From: Bradyrhizobium septentrionale
GTDB taxonomy: Bacteria; Pseudomonadota; Alphaproteobacteria; Rhizobiales; Xanthobacteraceae
Assembly: GCF_011516645.4 (NCBI RefSeq)
Contig: NZ_CP088285.1
Span: 9,736,372-9,800,371 of the forward strand
Length of the DNA: 64,000 nucleotides
Direction: 5' to 3'
Part shown: one piece after another, positions 36,418 to 45,415 of the stretch
How positions within the stretch are numbered: the stretch's first letter is position 1
How the letters are laid out: every line of letters begins with the position of its first letter
Position numbers and translations under genes: made by a program
Notes under the pieces: generated by a model
Told to the model about the DNA's origin: nothing
Seen by the model: the letters and a program-made list of their open reading frames with translations, nothing else
The model's database searches: none

Positions 36418-36986
36418 GCTTCTCCAAGCGCGATCGGCGCGGTCTTGCTGGTCTCGACGCCGTCGACATGGGAGGCGTCATGGTGCGGCAGCTGGTCGGT
36501 CCACCAGTAGTTCCAGCACACCTGCAGGAAGCGGAAGCACATCAGATAGGAGCCGAGCGGGATACAGGCGTAGACGATCCAGCTCGGGATCTCGAGATCG
36601 GGCGAGACCTGGTCGGTATGCATCAGTTCGAACACGAACTTGGCGCCCATGGTGCCGACGATCCCGGTGAACAGCGCGCCGCCGAGCAGGCCGAACATGA
36701 TGGTGCGCTTGCGCCAGAAATCATTGAGGCGGTTGATCAGCACGTCGACGCCGACATGGACGCCGGCGCGCACGCCATAGGCGGCGCCGAACTTCGCCAT
36801 CCAGATGAACATGTAGATGCAGAGTTCCTGCGACCATGCGAGATTGATGCCGAACAGGTACGGATAGAGCACCGGCACGTCGACCAGAAAGCGGTGCACG
36901 ACCGTGATGAAGGTCAGCAAGGTCGCTGCGCCCATCAGGCTCGCGATGATGATTTCCTCGAGCCGATCCAGAATTTTCAGCAGCAT
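36414..36986 (-). CDS. dctQ: TRAP transporter small permease DctQ
   Basis: A 190-residue membrane protein with four hydrophobic helices: the N-terminal IIASLMGAATLLTFITVVHR, a second around LAWSQELCIYMFIWMAKFGA, GLLGGALFTGIVGTMGAKFV, and IPSWIVYACIPLGSYLMCFR. The WSQE segment is characteristic of DctQ. It pairs with DctM and the binding protein DctP to import C4-dicarboxylates or other organic acids using a sodium or proton gradient. Gene order on the minus strand is dctP, dctQ, dctM. Confidence 0.9.
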   Translation of the reverse strand: MLLKILDRLEEIIIASLMGAATLLTFITVVHRFLVDVPVLYPYLFGINLAWSQELCIYMFIWMAKFGAAYGVRAGVHVGVDVLINRLNDFWRKRTIMFGLLGGALFTGIVGTMGAKFVFELMHTDQVSPDLEIPSWIVYACIPLGSYLMCFRFLQVCWNYWWTDQLPHHDASHVDGVETSKTAPIALGEA

Positions 36987-37084
36987 TGATCTCCCCTGTC
37001 ATGGCCTGATGCGGCGACCGGCCACGGCATTCGTTGTGTTTTTACGTGACGGTTCTCAATCGAGAGGCCCATCCGCGCACTCGT

Positions 37085-37212
37085 TACACCTCTCACGCTT
37101 GCGCGGGGAGGTCGCATTGCATCGAAGATGCAATGCGGGTGGGGGCTCTATCGACAATACGACTCGCGGTGATACCCCCACCCCAGCCCTCCCCCGCAAG
37201 CGGGAGAGGGAG
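37085..37212. repeat. REP-like inverted repeat between dctQ and dctP
   Basis: Two complementary arms rich in G/C (CGCTTGCGCGGGGAGG near 37097 and CCCTCCCCCGCAAGCGGG near 37190) enclose a small hairpin (TTGCATCGAAGATGCAA) and spacer. This matches the palindromic repeats scattered between genes of Bradyrhizobium. Within dctPQM it could attenuate transcription after the highly expressed binding-protein gene. Confidence 0.6.
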
Positions 37213-37248
37213 CGCACCGCCTTCTTGGCGGCTAATAGGCGACCCGCC

Positions 37249-38253
37249 TCAGTTCATCGGGCCGCGGCCCGTTTCCTTGAGGAATTCGTCGATCAGCGGC
37301 TGGCCGACGCGCGACGCCACGTCCTTGTAGACCGGCATCATCGCCTTGCGCATCGCCTCGTCCTGCTCGGGCGTCAATGCGATGATCTCGGTCTTGCCGG
37401 CCTTCTTGATCTCGGCGAGCGCGTCCTCGTTCTCCTTGGCCGACTGGCCGTTGCCGAACTCGGTCGCTTCCTTCATCGCCTTGGAGAGCTGATCGCGGAT
37501 ATCGGCCGGCAGGCCGTCCCAGAACTTCTTGTTCACGACGACGATGTAGCCGATATAGCCGTGATTGGTGACGGTGGCGTACTTCTGCACCTCATGCATT
37601 TTCTGGGTGTAGATGTTCGACCAGGTGTTCTCCTGGCCATCGACCACGCCGGTCTGCAGCGCCTGGTAGACGTCCGAGAACGCCATCACCTGCGGAATCG
37701 CGCCGAGCGAGCGGAACTGTGCTTCCAGCACCTTCGACGACTGGATGCGGAACTTGAGCCCCTTGTAGTCGGCGGGCGCGACCAGCTTCTTGTTCGCGCT
37801 CATCTGCTTGAAGCCGTTGTCCCAATAGGCGAGACCGGTCATGCCCTTGGAATCCAGCTTCTTGAGCAGCTGGGCGCCGAGCGGACCGTCGGTCACCTTG
37901 CGCAGCGATTTCAGGTCGGGGAGGATGTAGGGCAGATCGAAGACTTCGAATTCCTTGATGCCGATCGGGCCGAACTTCGAGTTCGACGGCGCCAGCATCT
38001 GCACGGCGCCGAGCTGCAGCGCCTCGAGCTCTTCCTTGTCCTTGTAAAGCGTCGAGTTCGGATAGACCTCGACCTTTACCTTGCCGCCGGTGTACTTCTC
38101 GGCGAGTTCCTTGAACTTGTCGGCCGCCTTGCCCTTCGGCGTATCCGAGGCCACCACGTGGCTGAACTTGATGACAACAGGCGACTGCGCCGACGCCGGC
38201 CCGACAAAGGTCAAGGCCGCGATCGAAGCCGCAGCCAATATGAGTTTACGCAT
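37249..38253 (-). CDS. dctP: TRAP transporter substrate-binding protein DctP
   Basis: A 334-residue periplasmic protein: signal peptide MRKLILAAASIAALTFVGPA cut at SAQ, then VIKFSHVVASDTPKGKAADK, QSSKVLEAQFRSLGAIPQVM with the family's carboxylate-binding Arg, and GVVDGQENTWSNIYTQK. These are DctP-family hallmarks. Start ATG 38253 is chosen because it opens the signal peptide. It is the first gene of the TRAP operon. With dctM broken, the system may be inactive although this component is intact. Confidence 0.93.
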   Translation of the reverse strand: MRKLILAAASIAALTFVGPASAQSPVVIKFSHVVASDTPKGKAADKFKELAEKYTGGKVKVEVYPNSTLYKDKEELEALQLGAVQMLAPSNSKFGPIGIKEFEVFDLPYILPDLKSLRKVTDGPLGAQLLKKLDSKGMTGLAYWDNGFKQMSANKKLVAPADYKGLKFRIQSSKVLEAQFRSLGAIPQVMAFSDVYQALQTGVVDGQENTWSNIYTQKMHEVQKYATVTNHGYIGYIVVVNKKFWDGLPADIRDQLSKAMKEATEFGNGQSAKENEDALAEIKKAGKTEIIALTPEQDEAMRKAMMPVYKDVASRVGQPLIDEFLKETGRGPMN

Positions 38254-38329
38254 GTTTCCTCCCGCGTAATTGCGGAGCACGTTTACCGGCCCCGAGACAT
38301 CCGGTCGCACCATTACAGACAAGCCGCGG

Positions 38330-38975
38330 CGATTGCCATTGCCCCTTTAGCAGGGGCTAAATGCGCCGTTGCTGCACTGCAAAATCCGATGCGGCGGTAT
38401 CCCCTTCGGCTCTTGCGACCGTTCAATGACACCGCCCGCACGCTGTGCCCGGCCATCGCGATACGGTCAATGCGAGGTTTGGCAATGGCGAGTTCGCGGT
38501 GCGCGAATGCTGCGCTGTCGTCCCTGCGAAAGCAGGTAGCAAGAAAGGCCGTTGCGCGACCCAGAATTCCACCACCGTCGTTGCGAAGAGCGGCAGCAAC
38601 GAAGACCATGTATTCGGTGTCATCACCCGCGCATGCGGGTGATCCAGTATTCCAGAGGCGTCCGTGCTTGAGCTGAGGGGCCGCGGCGTACTGGATCGCC
38701 CGGTCGAGCCGGGCGATGACAAATGTGAGTGCGAGCATGGCTTCGCACTCTCGCGACATGAAGCGCCCGAGTTTTGCCATTCGTTCTGCCCCTCTCATCA
38801 AACAGAGGGCGCAGGGAAAGCCGGGTGCCGATTGCACCCATGGGTCCGGTGCAACAAAAAGCACCGGAGGTAGGACCACAGGTGTAACCGGGAGCAACCC
38901 GGCTTTCCCTGCGCGATGGGTTACGGCTTATTTCGTGCTCTCCCCGGCGAGACTTGGCTTTTTTGTCACCGCCTT
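38330..38975. repeat. Dispersed Bradyrhizobium-type non-coding repeats
   Basis: No genuine gene is seen between dctP and 39.2 kb. The stretch is made of blocks that recur between genes in Bradyrhizobium genomes: an inverted block with CATTGCATTGACCG-like and GCAAGAAAGGCC segments (38450-38620), and a block with paired arms GGTGCCGATTGCACC, GGTCCGGTGC and GCACCGG near 38820-38870. Assignment is from recognition of the pattern and needs a genome-wide comparison. Confidence 0.5.
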
Positions 38976-39276
38976 CGCAAGACGCAATTGCGTCTTACAA
39001 GGGGACACCTGCCACTGGGGCGTCAGGACCACACGGCCCTATTTTGGCCCTTGGCGAGCCTATCTGGCCCCAAGCGAGCCTATCTAAGTGCTTCTAAAAT
39101 AGGCCCTTTTGGAATTATCATTTTCGATCAAAGGCAGCAGGCTCGCCGCTGAACCGCTGCAACTGGGGCAAGGCCCCAGCCTCGAACCCTTCCACAGGCC
39201 GACGAGGCTGGAGCCTGCACCCAGAGGCAGCACCCAAAACCGAGCAATGGGCACAGCCCAGAGAGCCTACACGAAA

Positions 39277-39564
39277 ATGACTGCGCATCGAACCTACCAA
39301 GCGATCCTCACCAAGTATCTCAGCGCGACGAACACCAAGGGCTCGCGCATCAAGGCGAGCGCTGCCGCTGGCAACATCACCCTGCATCTCGATCATGCTT
39401 TGAGCAGCGAAGCCAATCACGCGCAGGCCGCCGAGGCCCTCGCCGAAAAATTCGGCTGGGCTGGCTCTTGGCAGATGGGCAGCATGCCGAGCGATTCCGG
39501 CTTCTGCTTCGTTTGCCGCTGCGCTGGCGACGAGCCCGCCTTCATTACTGGCGGTGCAGCATGA
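39277..39564 (+). CDS. Small phage/island hypothetical protein
   Basis: A 95-residue protein beginning MTAHRTYQAILTKYLSATNT, with ASAAAGNITLHLDHALSSEA and FGWAGSWQMGSMPSDSGFCF. This recurring small protein family travels with integrases in Rhizobiales; its function is unknown. The start is chosen at 39277 because the upstream frame is non-coding repeat. It overlaps the next gene by four bases (ATGA). It opens a run of five co-directional genes ending in the integrase. Confidence 0.65.
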   Translation: MTAHRTYQAILTKYLSATNTKGSRIKASAAAGNITLHLDHALSSEANHAQAAEALAEKFGWAGSWQMGSMPSDSGFCFVCRCAGDEPAFITGGAA

Positions 39565-39704
39565 CCGAGGGCGAGATCATCCGCGCTCGCATCGCCGAAC
39601 TGCAGCGCATGATCGCAGCGCTGCAGGCCGCGCTCCGCATCAAGGAAATTGAAACGGCCACCGCGATTCTGCATCGCGAAACCAAAGGAGCCGCGAACCA
39701 ATAG
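39561..39704 (+). CDS. Very small coiled-coil protein
   Basis: A 47-residue protein almost entirely one helix (EGEIIRARIAELQRMIAALQ, ALRIKEIETATAIL). It is coupled to the preceding gene by an ATGA overlap, which is the main reason to believe it. Function unknown. Confidence 0.55.
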   Translation: MTEGEIIRARIAELQRMIAALQAALRIKEIETATAILHRETKGAANQ

Positions 39705-39813
39705 CGCGGCCCAGCTTCCCAGCCAAAGCCCCGGATCACCGCAAGGTGCCGGGGTTAGGCGGTCAGAACCTCGCCATTCCGGCGCAGGCTTCTGAAAAAA
39801 GGAAACCGGCAAA

Positions 39814-40398
39814 ATGACTACCAAAAAAACCCACCCCGCCGATGTCGCCGATCTCGCGCTCATCCCGGCTTGCAAGAAGTTCACCGCGACCATCCTCAAG
39901 AACAACAAGCCGCAGACCTCCGAGTTTGACACGCTCGCTGGCGCGCGGCTTGAGGCGGCGAAACTGAACGCGACTGCGAACAATAGCCGCAAGGCGCTGG
40001 TGCACGCGATCACCGCCGAAGGCCGCGCGATCCTCGTTCCGGCATTGTATGGGCGCACGCCTGCCGATGCAGGCAGCGAGGCAGCGAAGGCCGATGACAA
40101 GGCGCGCGATGCAAAGGCCGCGAAGGCCGCGAAGCCCGCAAAGGTAGCGAGACCAGCGAAGGCGAAGTCAGCCAGGAAGGCAAAGGCGAAGCCAGCCGCC
40201 AAGAAGGCGGCGAAGCGCGAGGGCTCGAAGGTTGAGATCGTGATCGCGATGCTCACCGGCAAGAAGGCGGTCACCCGCAAGGATATTGCCGAGGCCACCG
40301 AGTGGCCGTCGATCAACATCAAGGCGATCTGCGCTCGGAAGGGCATGAAGCTGAAGAAGGCCGCAGACGGCACCCTCTCTGCCTCGGCCCCGAAGTGA
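39814..40398 (+). CDS. DUF3489-like protein with Lys/Ala-rich linker
   Basis: This 194-residue protein has an N-terminal globular part (KKFTATILKNNKPQTSEFDT), a long Lys/Ala-rich basic segment (residues about 105-135, resembling histone H1-like tails), and a C-terminal winged-helix-like domain (SKVEIVIAMLTGKKAVTRKD, IAEATEWPSINIKAICA) of the DUF3489 type. It probably binds DNA. It belongs to the integrase module and has a clear leader, about 110 bp after the previous gene. Confidence 0.7.
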   Translation: MTTKKTHPADVADLALIPACKKFTATILKNNKPQTSEFDTLAGARLEAAKLNATANNSRKALVHAITAEGRAILVPALYGRTPADAGSEAAKADDKARDAKAAKAAKPAKVARPAKAKSARKAKAKPAAKKAAKREGSKVEIVIAMLTGKKAVTRKDIAEATEWPSINIKAICARKGMKLKKAADGTLSASAPK

Positions 40399-40460
40399 AG
40401 CAACTGGAGCTGCAGCAGATCGCTGCAGCTCCTCCTCAGTTCAAACAGGATCATCAGCCA

Positions 40461-41048
40461 ATGAAGCAAGCATTCATCCCCACCCTGATCGGCGGCACCT
40501 TCGCCCTGATCATCGTCGCCGAAACCATCGCCGTCGCAAACGGCGCAACCTTCGGCAACTTCGCATTGCCAATCATCCTCTGGGTGATCATCGAAGCCGT
40601 CGAGGAGGAGCGCGCCGAGATCGTGGGTTGCCTCGCCGAGCTGGAGAAGGCTGACGGCGCGATCCTGCACTGGCAGCTGGATGACAAGAAGTTTGCAGTG
40701 ATGCTGAAGCGCGGCCTGATCAGGATGGAAGGCGACTGCCTTGTCCATCCGAGGGCGCGCAAGATCACCGAGCTGGCCTTCACCATGGTGCACCCCACCG
40801 ATATGCGCGTGCTGTACCGGGCCGACAATGAAGGCCCTGCCATCATGCTGCTGAACCAGCTGATCGCAAACTTCAATGTGGGCGGCGGCTGGCAGCATCG
40901 CTGCAATGAGGAGGACATGCGGCACGAGCTTGATTCGCGCGGCTGGTACTCGGGCCTGCACGACAACGGCCACTACCTCGTTCTGAACCTCCACCTGATG
41001 CAGCTGGAGCCGCATCCCGATCATCCGCGCAACGAAACCATCCGATAA
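40461..41048 (+). CDS. Hypothetical protein with N-terminal membrane segment
   Basis: A 195-residue protein whose N-terminus contains one or two hydrophobic stretches (FIPTLIGGTFALIIVAETIA, LPIILWVIIEAVEEE), followed by a soluble part (LHWQLDDKKFAVMLKRGLIR, NFNVGGGWQHRCNEEDM). No family is recognised. It lies directly before the integrase gene (15 bp gap), in the same direction. Start ATG 40461 is chosen over an upstream frame that overlaps the DUF3489-like gene. Confidence 0.55.
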   Translation: MKQAFIPTLIGGTFALIIVAETIAVANGATFGNFALPIILWVIIEAVEEERAEIVGCLAELEKADGAILHWQLDDKKFAVMLKRGLIRMEGDCLVHPRARKITELAFTMVHPTDMRVLYRADNEGPAIMLLNQLIANFNVGGGWQHRCNEEDMRHELDSRGWYSGLHDNGHYLVLNLHLMQLEPHPDHPRNETIR

Positions 41049-41063
41049 GGAAAGGCATCACCC

Positions 41064-42461
41064 ATGCCCAACATCACCAACAAGCAGTGCCGCAAGGCCG
41101 TTACCGCGCGCTCGAAAATTTACGATGCTGAATGCTCGGGCCTGTACGTCAGTCTGAGCCCGACAGCGCCGCCGACGTTCTCCCTGAAATACACTTGCCC
41201 CATCACCAAGGAGCGGCTCACCCATTGGCTCGGCGTCTATCAGGAGCCCGAGCGCGGCGTGGACTATTGGCGCAAGGAAGCGTGGAAGCTGAAGGTCAAG
41301 ATCAATGCCGGCGAGGACATCGCGCAGAGCGCGCGGCAGGCCCGCAAGCTGCAGGCCAAGCGGTCGGGGATCACCGTGGATCAGATCATTGACGAGCGCA
41401 TCGCGTGGATCAGCGAGCTGGTGCCGAAGGGCCGCGACAAGGACGGCATCAAGATCAAGATGGGGCCGCGCAAGAAGGACTGGGCGAACATGGCCTCGCA
41501 TCTGAACCGTTTCGTGCGCCCGCGCCTCGGCAAGAGGATCGCCAGCGAAGTCACCAAGCATGACATTGCGCAGCTGCAGGCCGACATCCTCGCGGGCACG
41601 CTGATCATCAAGAAGGGCAAGACCACCAAGAAGGGCTCGATCTCCAGCGCCCGCCACATGCGCAAGGCGGTCTCTGGCCTGTTCAACTGGGCGGCTGAAG
41701 CGGGCCGCGATTATGTCCAGACCTCGCCCTGCGTGAACCTGCCGCCGCTCGACGCGGAGCCGCCGCGCAAGCGCAAGCTGAACCCTGACGAGATCAGGAT
41801 TCTCTGGCATGGTCTCGAACGGCCCGACATCACCATTGATCGCCGCATCTGTCTCGCGATCAAGTTCGCGCTGGCGAGCATGCTGCGCTCGCTTGAGCTG
41901 CTGCACATCCACCGCGATGAGCTGGGGCGCAATGGCCTGAACAGCGAGCTGCCGCTGGTGGTGATCCCCGAGGAGCGCGTCAAGGCGGGCCGCGAGATTC
42001 ATCAGCCGCTGAGCGATCTGGCGGTCGAGATCGCGAAGGAAGCGCTGGGCAATTACCCTTGGCTGTTCGCGGGCCGCTGGGGCACCGAGCCGCTGAACCG
42101 CAAGGCGATGGCTTGCGCGCTGCGCGGCACCAAGAAGAAGGTCGGCGGCAAGATGGTCACCAAGACCATGGGGCTGTGCGAGCTGCTCGGGCTGAAGCCT
42201 TTCACGCCGCACGATCTGCGGCGCACGGCGGCGAGCCTGATGGGCAACATCAAGGTGCCGCGCTCGACCATCTCGCTCTGCTTGGATCACACCATCAAGT
42301 CCGACGATCATGGCGCGGTCTCTGCGGTGACCGGGCTGCACTATGATCAGGACCCGCGCATCGGCGAGAAGCGCGAGGCCCTGCAGCGGCTGGCCGATGA
42401 GCTGCGGCGCATCATCGCCGAGCCGGCGGAAGCGCAGGAGGAGATGCGACAGGCCGCTTAA
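41064..42461 (+). CDS. int: Tyrosine recombinase integrase (phage/island type)
   Basis: This 465-residue integrase has an N-terminal arm domain (KAVTARSKIYDAECSGLYV), a SAM-like core-binding domain (about 150-240), and the catalytic domain. The first Arg is in LASMLRSLELLHIHRDEL, H-x-x-R is in TPHDLRRTAASLMG, the third His in CLDHTIKS, and the nucleophile Tyr in TGLHYDQDP. All catalytic residues are present, so it may be active. It is unrelated in detail to the integrase at 32245, showing a second independent insertion. The att site is not recognised. Confidence 0.92.
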   Translation: MPNITNKQCRKAVTARSKIYDAECSGLYVSLSPTAPPTFSLKYTCPITKERLTHWLGVYQEPERGVDYWRKEAWKLKVKINAGEDIAQSARQARKLQAKRSGITVDQIIDERIAWISELVPKGRDKDGIKIKMGPRKKDWANMASHLNRFVRPRLGKRIASEVTKHDIAQLQADILAGTLIIKKGKTTKKGSISSARHMRKAVSGLFNWAAEAGRDYVQTSPCVNLPPLDAEPPRKRKLNPDEIRILWHGLERPDITIDRRICLAIKFALASMLRSLELLHIHRDELGRNGLNSELPLVVIPEERVKAGREIHQPLSDLAVEIAKEALGNYPWLFAGRWGTEPLNRKAMACALRGTKKKVGGKMVTKTMGLCELLGLKPFTPHDLRRTAASLMGNIKVPRSTISLCLDHTIKSDDHGAVSAVTGLHYDQDPRIGEKREALQRLADELRRIIAEPAEAQEEMRQAA

Positions 42462-42502
42462 AAACGGTATGCGAAAAGTGACATAGCTCAGAAAAAATTA
42501 GC

Positions 42503-42530
42503 TGCCGCGGTTGATCCGAGGCAGCTTCTT
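42503..42530 (+). terminator. Hairpin downstream of the integrase
   Basis: GCTGCC and GGCAGC form a 6-bp stem around a 13-base loop, followed by TTCTTTG, about 40 bp after the integrase stop. A modest intrinsic terminator is likely. Confidence 0.45.
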
Positions 42531-42568
42531 TGTTGCCATCAGCTTCTGGGGCGCGGCGAGGTGCGAGA

Positions 42569-42961
42569 ATGCATCCGATGCTGCAGCCAATGTTTCCGAC
42601 CAAGCTGGCCATCGCTTCAGGAGCCGTGTGGTGCGCGTGGACGGTGGCCGCTGTCTTCGTCCATACCTTCCCGATAAACGCACCAGCGCCAGCGGCCGCT
42701 GATCCGCCGCAGCCATTTACGTTGATGGTGCGGACGATCCCGATCACCCCGGAGCTGCTCTTCGATGATCGCTGGCAGACTCCAGTTCCAGCCATGCAGC
42801 AGGAGCGCAAAGTGGCAGAGGCCGAGATAAGGCCAGATGAGCCCAAACCGATCCAAGCGAGGCCAAGGCATGCCGCGCGCTATGCCGATCCGGTATGCGG
42901 CAGCCGGGGCCGCCGCTATTTCCACATCAGCCGGTGGCTCTCGTGGAGGTGCAGGCGATGA
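42569..42961 (+). CDS. Small membrane-anchored island protein
   Basis: A 130-residue protein with one N-terminal hydrophobic segment (KLAIASGAVWCAWTVAAVFV) and a Pro-rich, basic soluble part ending in CGSRGRRYFHISRWLSWRCR. It belongs to the small hypothetical genes typical of rhizobial prophage-like modules. Its stop overlaps the ATG of the following fragment. Confidence 0.5.
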   Translation: MHPMLQPMFPTKLAIASGAVWCAWTVAAVFVHTFPINAPAPAAADPPQPFTLMVRTIPITPELLFDDRWQTPVPAMQQERKVAEAEIRPDEPKPIQARPRHAARYADPVCGSRGRRYFHISRWLSWRCRR

Positions 42962-43042
42962 ACGACATGAGCGGCATTCCAGGCCCCGAGGAAGCGCGGG
43001 GCTTGCAGCTGTGGACGGTGTATGCTCACCCACGCGATTAGC
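42959..43042 (+). pseudogene. Truncated start of a small island gene
   Basis: The 27-codon frame MNDMSGIPGPEEARGLQLWT, VYAHPRD, then TAG, resembles the beginning of a recurrent rhizobial island protein whose pattern is LTLWTVYDHPxDFPxKFVAR. It stops exactly where the rest should follow. It is coupled by ATGA to the preceding gene. Confidence 0.4.
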
Positions 43043-43100
43043 CGCATATCTCGGTTGTTCTAACGGATCGGGCATCTCAGGAATGGGGCGCCCTTTTCGT

Positions 43101-44384
43101 TTATTTCATCCCGGCGGTGTTGTGGTGCTTCCCGAGGTCGATGCCGTTGTCTTCGGCCTTGAGCCGCACGTAACCGCGCATGATGGCTTCCCGGAAAGAA
43201 AACCAGCCGGAGCCGTGGCCTACAACTATCCGGCTATGCGTGTCTTTACGCAGAGAAAGATAGCGCTGGTTGAGTCTCTCACGCGGGAGGAGTGGGCGGT
43301 CTGACCGCTTGCCCATGATCCATTTGTACGAACTGTCGTAAATCTCCGCGATTTGGCGCCGGTCTGATGTGCTATCGGCCAGTGCCCATAACGCTTCCTC
43401 GAATTCCTGCGTATTGCGGTACTTCTGCGTGGCCTTTTCGTACTGGGCCTTGAGCGCCGCCTCAGTCCGCTGTAGAGCGCCCTTGATGCCCTCTTTGTAA
43501 TGGCGAGAATCCGACTTCCGAACCTCTTCGGGGTCGTCGAACATGCTCCAAAACATCGACTCGCCGATCAAGTGGACGTAGTGGGGGAAGCCGTCGCTCA
43601 CCTGCCCGACGCGGATCAGCGCTTCTTGTTGGAGCTCGACATTGAGTTTTGTCGCGACGACGCTCAAGATCTTCCATAGGTCGTCGTGATTCAGCCGCTT
43701 CAGCTCAATCGTTTCCAGAATGCGGCCGGCGGACGGGTGCGACTGCAAAAGCTCCGTCACGTCATGCATGATGCCACAGAATATGAACCGCACGTTCGCG
43801 TTCAGCTCCGGAATGTTGCGGATGAATTCGGCGAATTTCTCTCGCTCCGGGGTGCTATCAATGCGCTCCAGTTCGTCGACAATGACAATGGTTGTGGTGT
43901 TCCGCTTCGCAGCGACATACCGGATGATATCGAGCGCTTCGTTGAGCGACTGGGGCACCGGGATGGCGGCCGCACTTTGAGTACCACCCGACAGCCCGAC
44001 TCCGCCCATTCCTCCAGGCAGGTTGAAATTGAACCCACCACCGGAGGACGGCTTTTCCATCCGCTGCTCCACGGGGATCAGGGCGTTTCCGATGGCTTGA
44101 ATCGTCTGTCCGAAGTTGTTCGTCTTTCCGCACATCACATAGACGGGCAGGTTTTCGATGCCGGTATGCAGATAGGCCGCTGTCAGTGCGAGCGACGTTT
44201 TGCCCACGCCGCGGTCGCCGAAGATGAAAATCTGGCGGCCAGGAGATGCGAAGGCGCGGTCGATCGTGCGCAGTGTCTTCTCCCGGCCGAACAGCCGTTC
44301 CCGGGTCTTGATCGAATCCGAGGGGGTCAAATTTTCAGAAAGAACCGCCTTCAGGTCCTCATCAGTCACGCCACGGAGCGACAT
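43101..44384 (-). CDS. AAA/STAND-like ATPase, possible island cargo
   Basis: This 427-residue P-loop ATPase has Walker A GDRGVGKTS (56-64) and Walker B TIVIVDELERID (165-176), followed by a sensor region (VRFIFCGIMHDVTELLQSHP) and a lid domain of Orc/Cdc6-like AAA type (DGFPHYVHLIGESMFWSMFD). A Gly-rich flexible loop (GGGFNFNLPGGMGGVGLSGG, 115-134) interrupts the ATPase domain. The C-terminal part is helical with a winged-helix-like segment. It is alone, convergent with the integrase module. Similar ATPases occur as lone cargo genes and in anti-phage systems, but no effector is adjacent, so function is open. Confidence 0.75.
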   Translation of the reverse strand: MSLRGVTDEDLKAVLSENLTPSDSIKTRERLFGREKTLRTIDRAFASPGRQIFIFGDRGVGKTSLALTAAYLHTGIENLPVYVMCGKTNNFGQTIQAIGNALIPVEQRMEKPSSGGGFNFNLPGGMGGVGLSGGTQSAAAIPVPQSLNEALDIIRYVAAKRNTTTIVIVDELERIDSTPEREKFAEFIRNIPELNANVRFIFCGIMHDVTELLQSHPSAGRILETIELKRLNHDDLWKILSVVATKLNVELQQEALIRVGQVSDGFPHYVHLIGESMFWSMFDDPEEVRKSDSRHYKEGIKGALQRTEAALKAQYEKATQKYRNTQEFEEALWALADSTSDRRQIAEIYDSSYKWIMGKRSDRPLLPRERLNQRYLSLRKDTHSRIVVGHGSGWFSFREAIMRGYVRLKAEDNGIDLGKHHNTAGMK

Positions 44385-44492
44385 TCTTCACCTCGATTCG
44401 GTCAAGATTGTACACGGGTTCCCCGTTGACACCACCAAGAGGTCGTCGTCCTTCAGATCGAGTTGAAGGTCACGACAAAAGGCTCGGGCTGA

Positions 44493-45001
44493 TCAGAAGT
44501 GATCCTGCACGCGCCGATAGGCCGGATGCTGCGGGTTCTTGATCTTGAGCCAGTGCGTGCAACGGCCAGCGCCACAGGCGCGCTCGCGGTGCTTCGACAC
44601 CAGCCCTTCCAATCCCATCAGGCAGGCGTGGCGAAACAGATCGGGGCCGATCTCGCCTTGTTCGAACGGTGCGCATGGATGCCGTCGGCGCCGCGCGCGA
44701 GCAGCGCCGCCAGGTTCTGCTTGCGCAGCAACAGCGGCAACCGCCGAAAGTCATCGCCACCGCCAGCCAGCATGTCAAAGGCGAAGAACTGGGCTTCTTG
44801 ATCGTGCTCGCGCGAGTGTAGTGCATCGAAGTCCGACATGCCGTCGACGCCGAGCACCACTGCTTCGCCGTCCAGGATGAATTGCTGCTGCCGCAGCTTG
44901 AGTGCCGACTCGACAATCCACGGAAAGCGCTTTGACCAATCCAGCCCGCCTTTGGTGATCAGGCGCACCCGGTCATTCTCCTGCATCACCATCATGCGGT
45001 A
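44493..45001 (-). pseudogene. ATP-dependent DNA ligase (LigD-type) remnant
   Basis: Minus-strand coding reads MMVMQENDRVRLITKGGLDW, QQQFILDGEAVVLGVDGMSD and FFAFDMLAGGGDDFRR, matching the adenylation domain of bacterial ATP-dependent ligases after the catalytic lysine. The frame breaks near 44630 and resumes in another frame as the HACLMGLEGLVSKHRE region and CTHWLKIKNPQHPAYRRV before TGA. The part carrying the nucleotidyl-lysine motif is missing at the upper end, where it abuts an unrelated gene fragment. It cannot make an active ligase. Confidence 0.8.
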
Positions 45002-45004
45002 ACC

Positions 45005-45234
45005 CTGTCGTCTACGCAGGCGGCGCCCGCAAATTCAAACTCCATCAGTTCTTAACCGAAGAGGTTGGCGTTCCAGCGTTGCGTCAGCACCTTTGGCAGG
45101 CAATCGGTATCGGGAACGCTTCTAGGGACAAAGTGGAGTTTGAGAGAGCCTTCTATCGCGCGTTTCCTGAGGCAATCCCGAAGGTCAACGACGGGCAAAT
45201 CGATTTCTTCGATAAGCTGGGTACCGCAGCTTAA
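45005..45234 (+). pseudogene. C-terminal fragment of a P63C-domain protein, frameshifted
   Basis: From 45005 the plus strand reads PVVYAGGARKFKLHQFLTE, which I recognise as the start of the P63C domain end region. After a one-base loss near 45060 it continues as VGVPALRQHLWQAIGIGNAS, VEFERAFYRAFPEAIPKVND and IDFFDKLGTAA, then TAA. The N-terminal two thirds are absent; the join to the ligase remnant is at about 45000. P63C proteins are of unknown function and common on rhizobial mobile DNA. Nothing is seen in 45235-45415. Confidence 0.6.
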
Positions 45235-45415
45235 GCAGACACCGGCGGCCGCTTTTGTCTGAACTATGAAATAATGATTCTGAGGAGATTTGCAATTCAA
45301 CGCTTCGCGCCAGTCACGGCCTTCTGCGCTGCTCGTCCGCTCTCCTTCCGCCAGCAAGGAGGGCGGAAGCAGGTAGTAGGCTTTTGTTTAAGCGACTCGC
45401 ATTAACCGTTTATCG

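Noticed and set aside
36904..38676. 590-codon plus-strand frame across dctP
   Set aside because: Antisense to dctP and the repeat region; the long open frame reflects codon bias of the real gene.
38313..38897. 194-codon minus-strand frame upstream of dctP
   Set aside because: It covers dispersed intergenic repeats; similar frames arise from such repeats throughout Bradyrhizobium and no family motif is present.
39417..41024. 535-codon minus-strand frame over the small island genes
   Set aside because: The plus-strand genes form a coupled series leading into the integrase with ATGA overlaps; the minus frame has hydrophobic low-complexity shadow composition.
41058..42341. 427-codon minus-strand frame over the integrase
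   Set aside because: Antisense to an integrase with all catalytic residues.
44493..45234. Possible complete non-homologous end-joining locus (LigD/Ku)
   Set aside because: Only a frameshifted part of one ligase domain is present; no Ku, polymerase or nuclease domain is seen.
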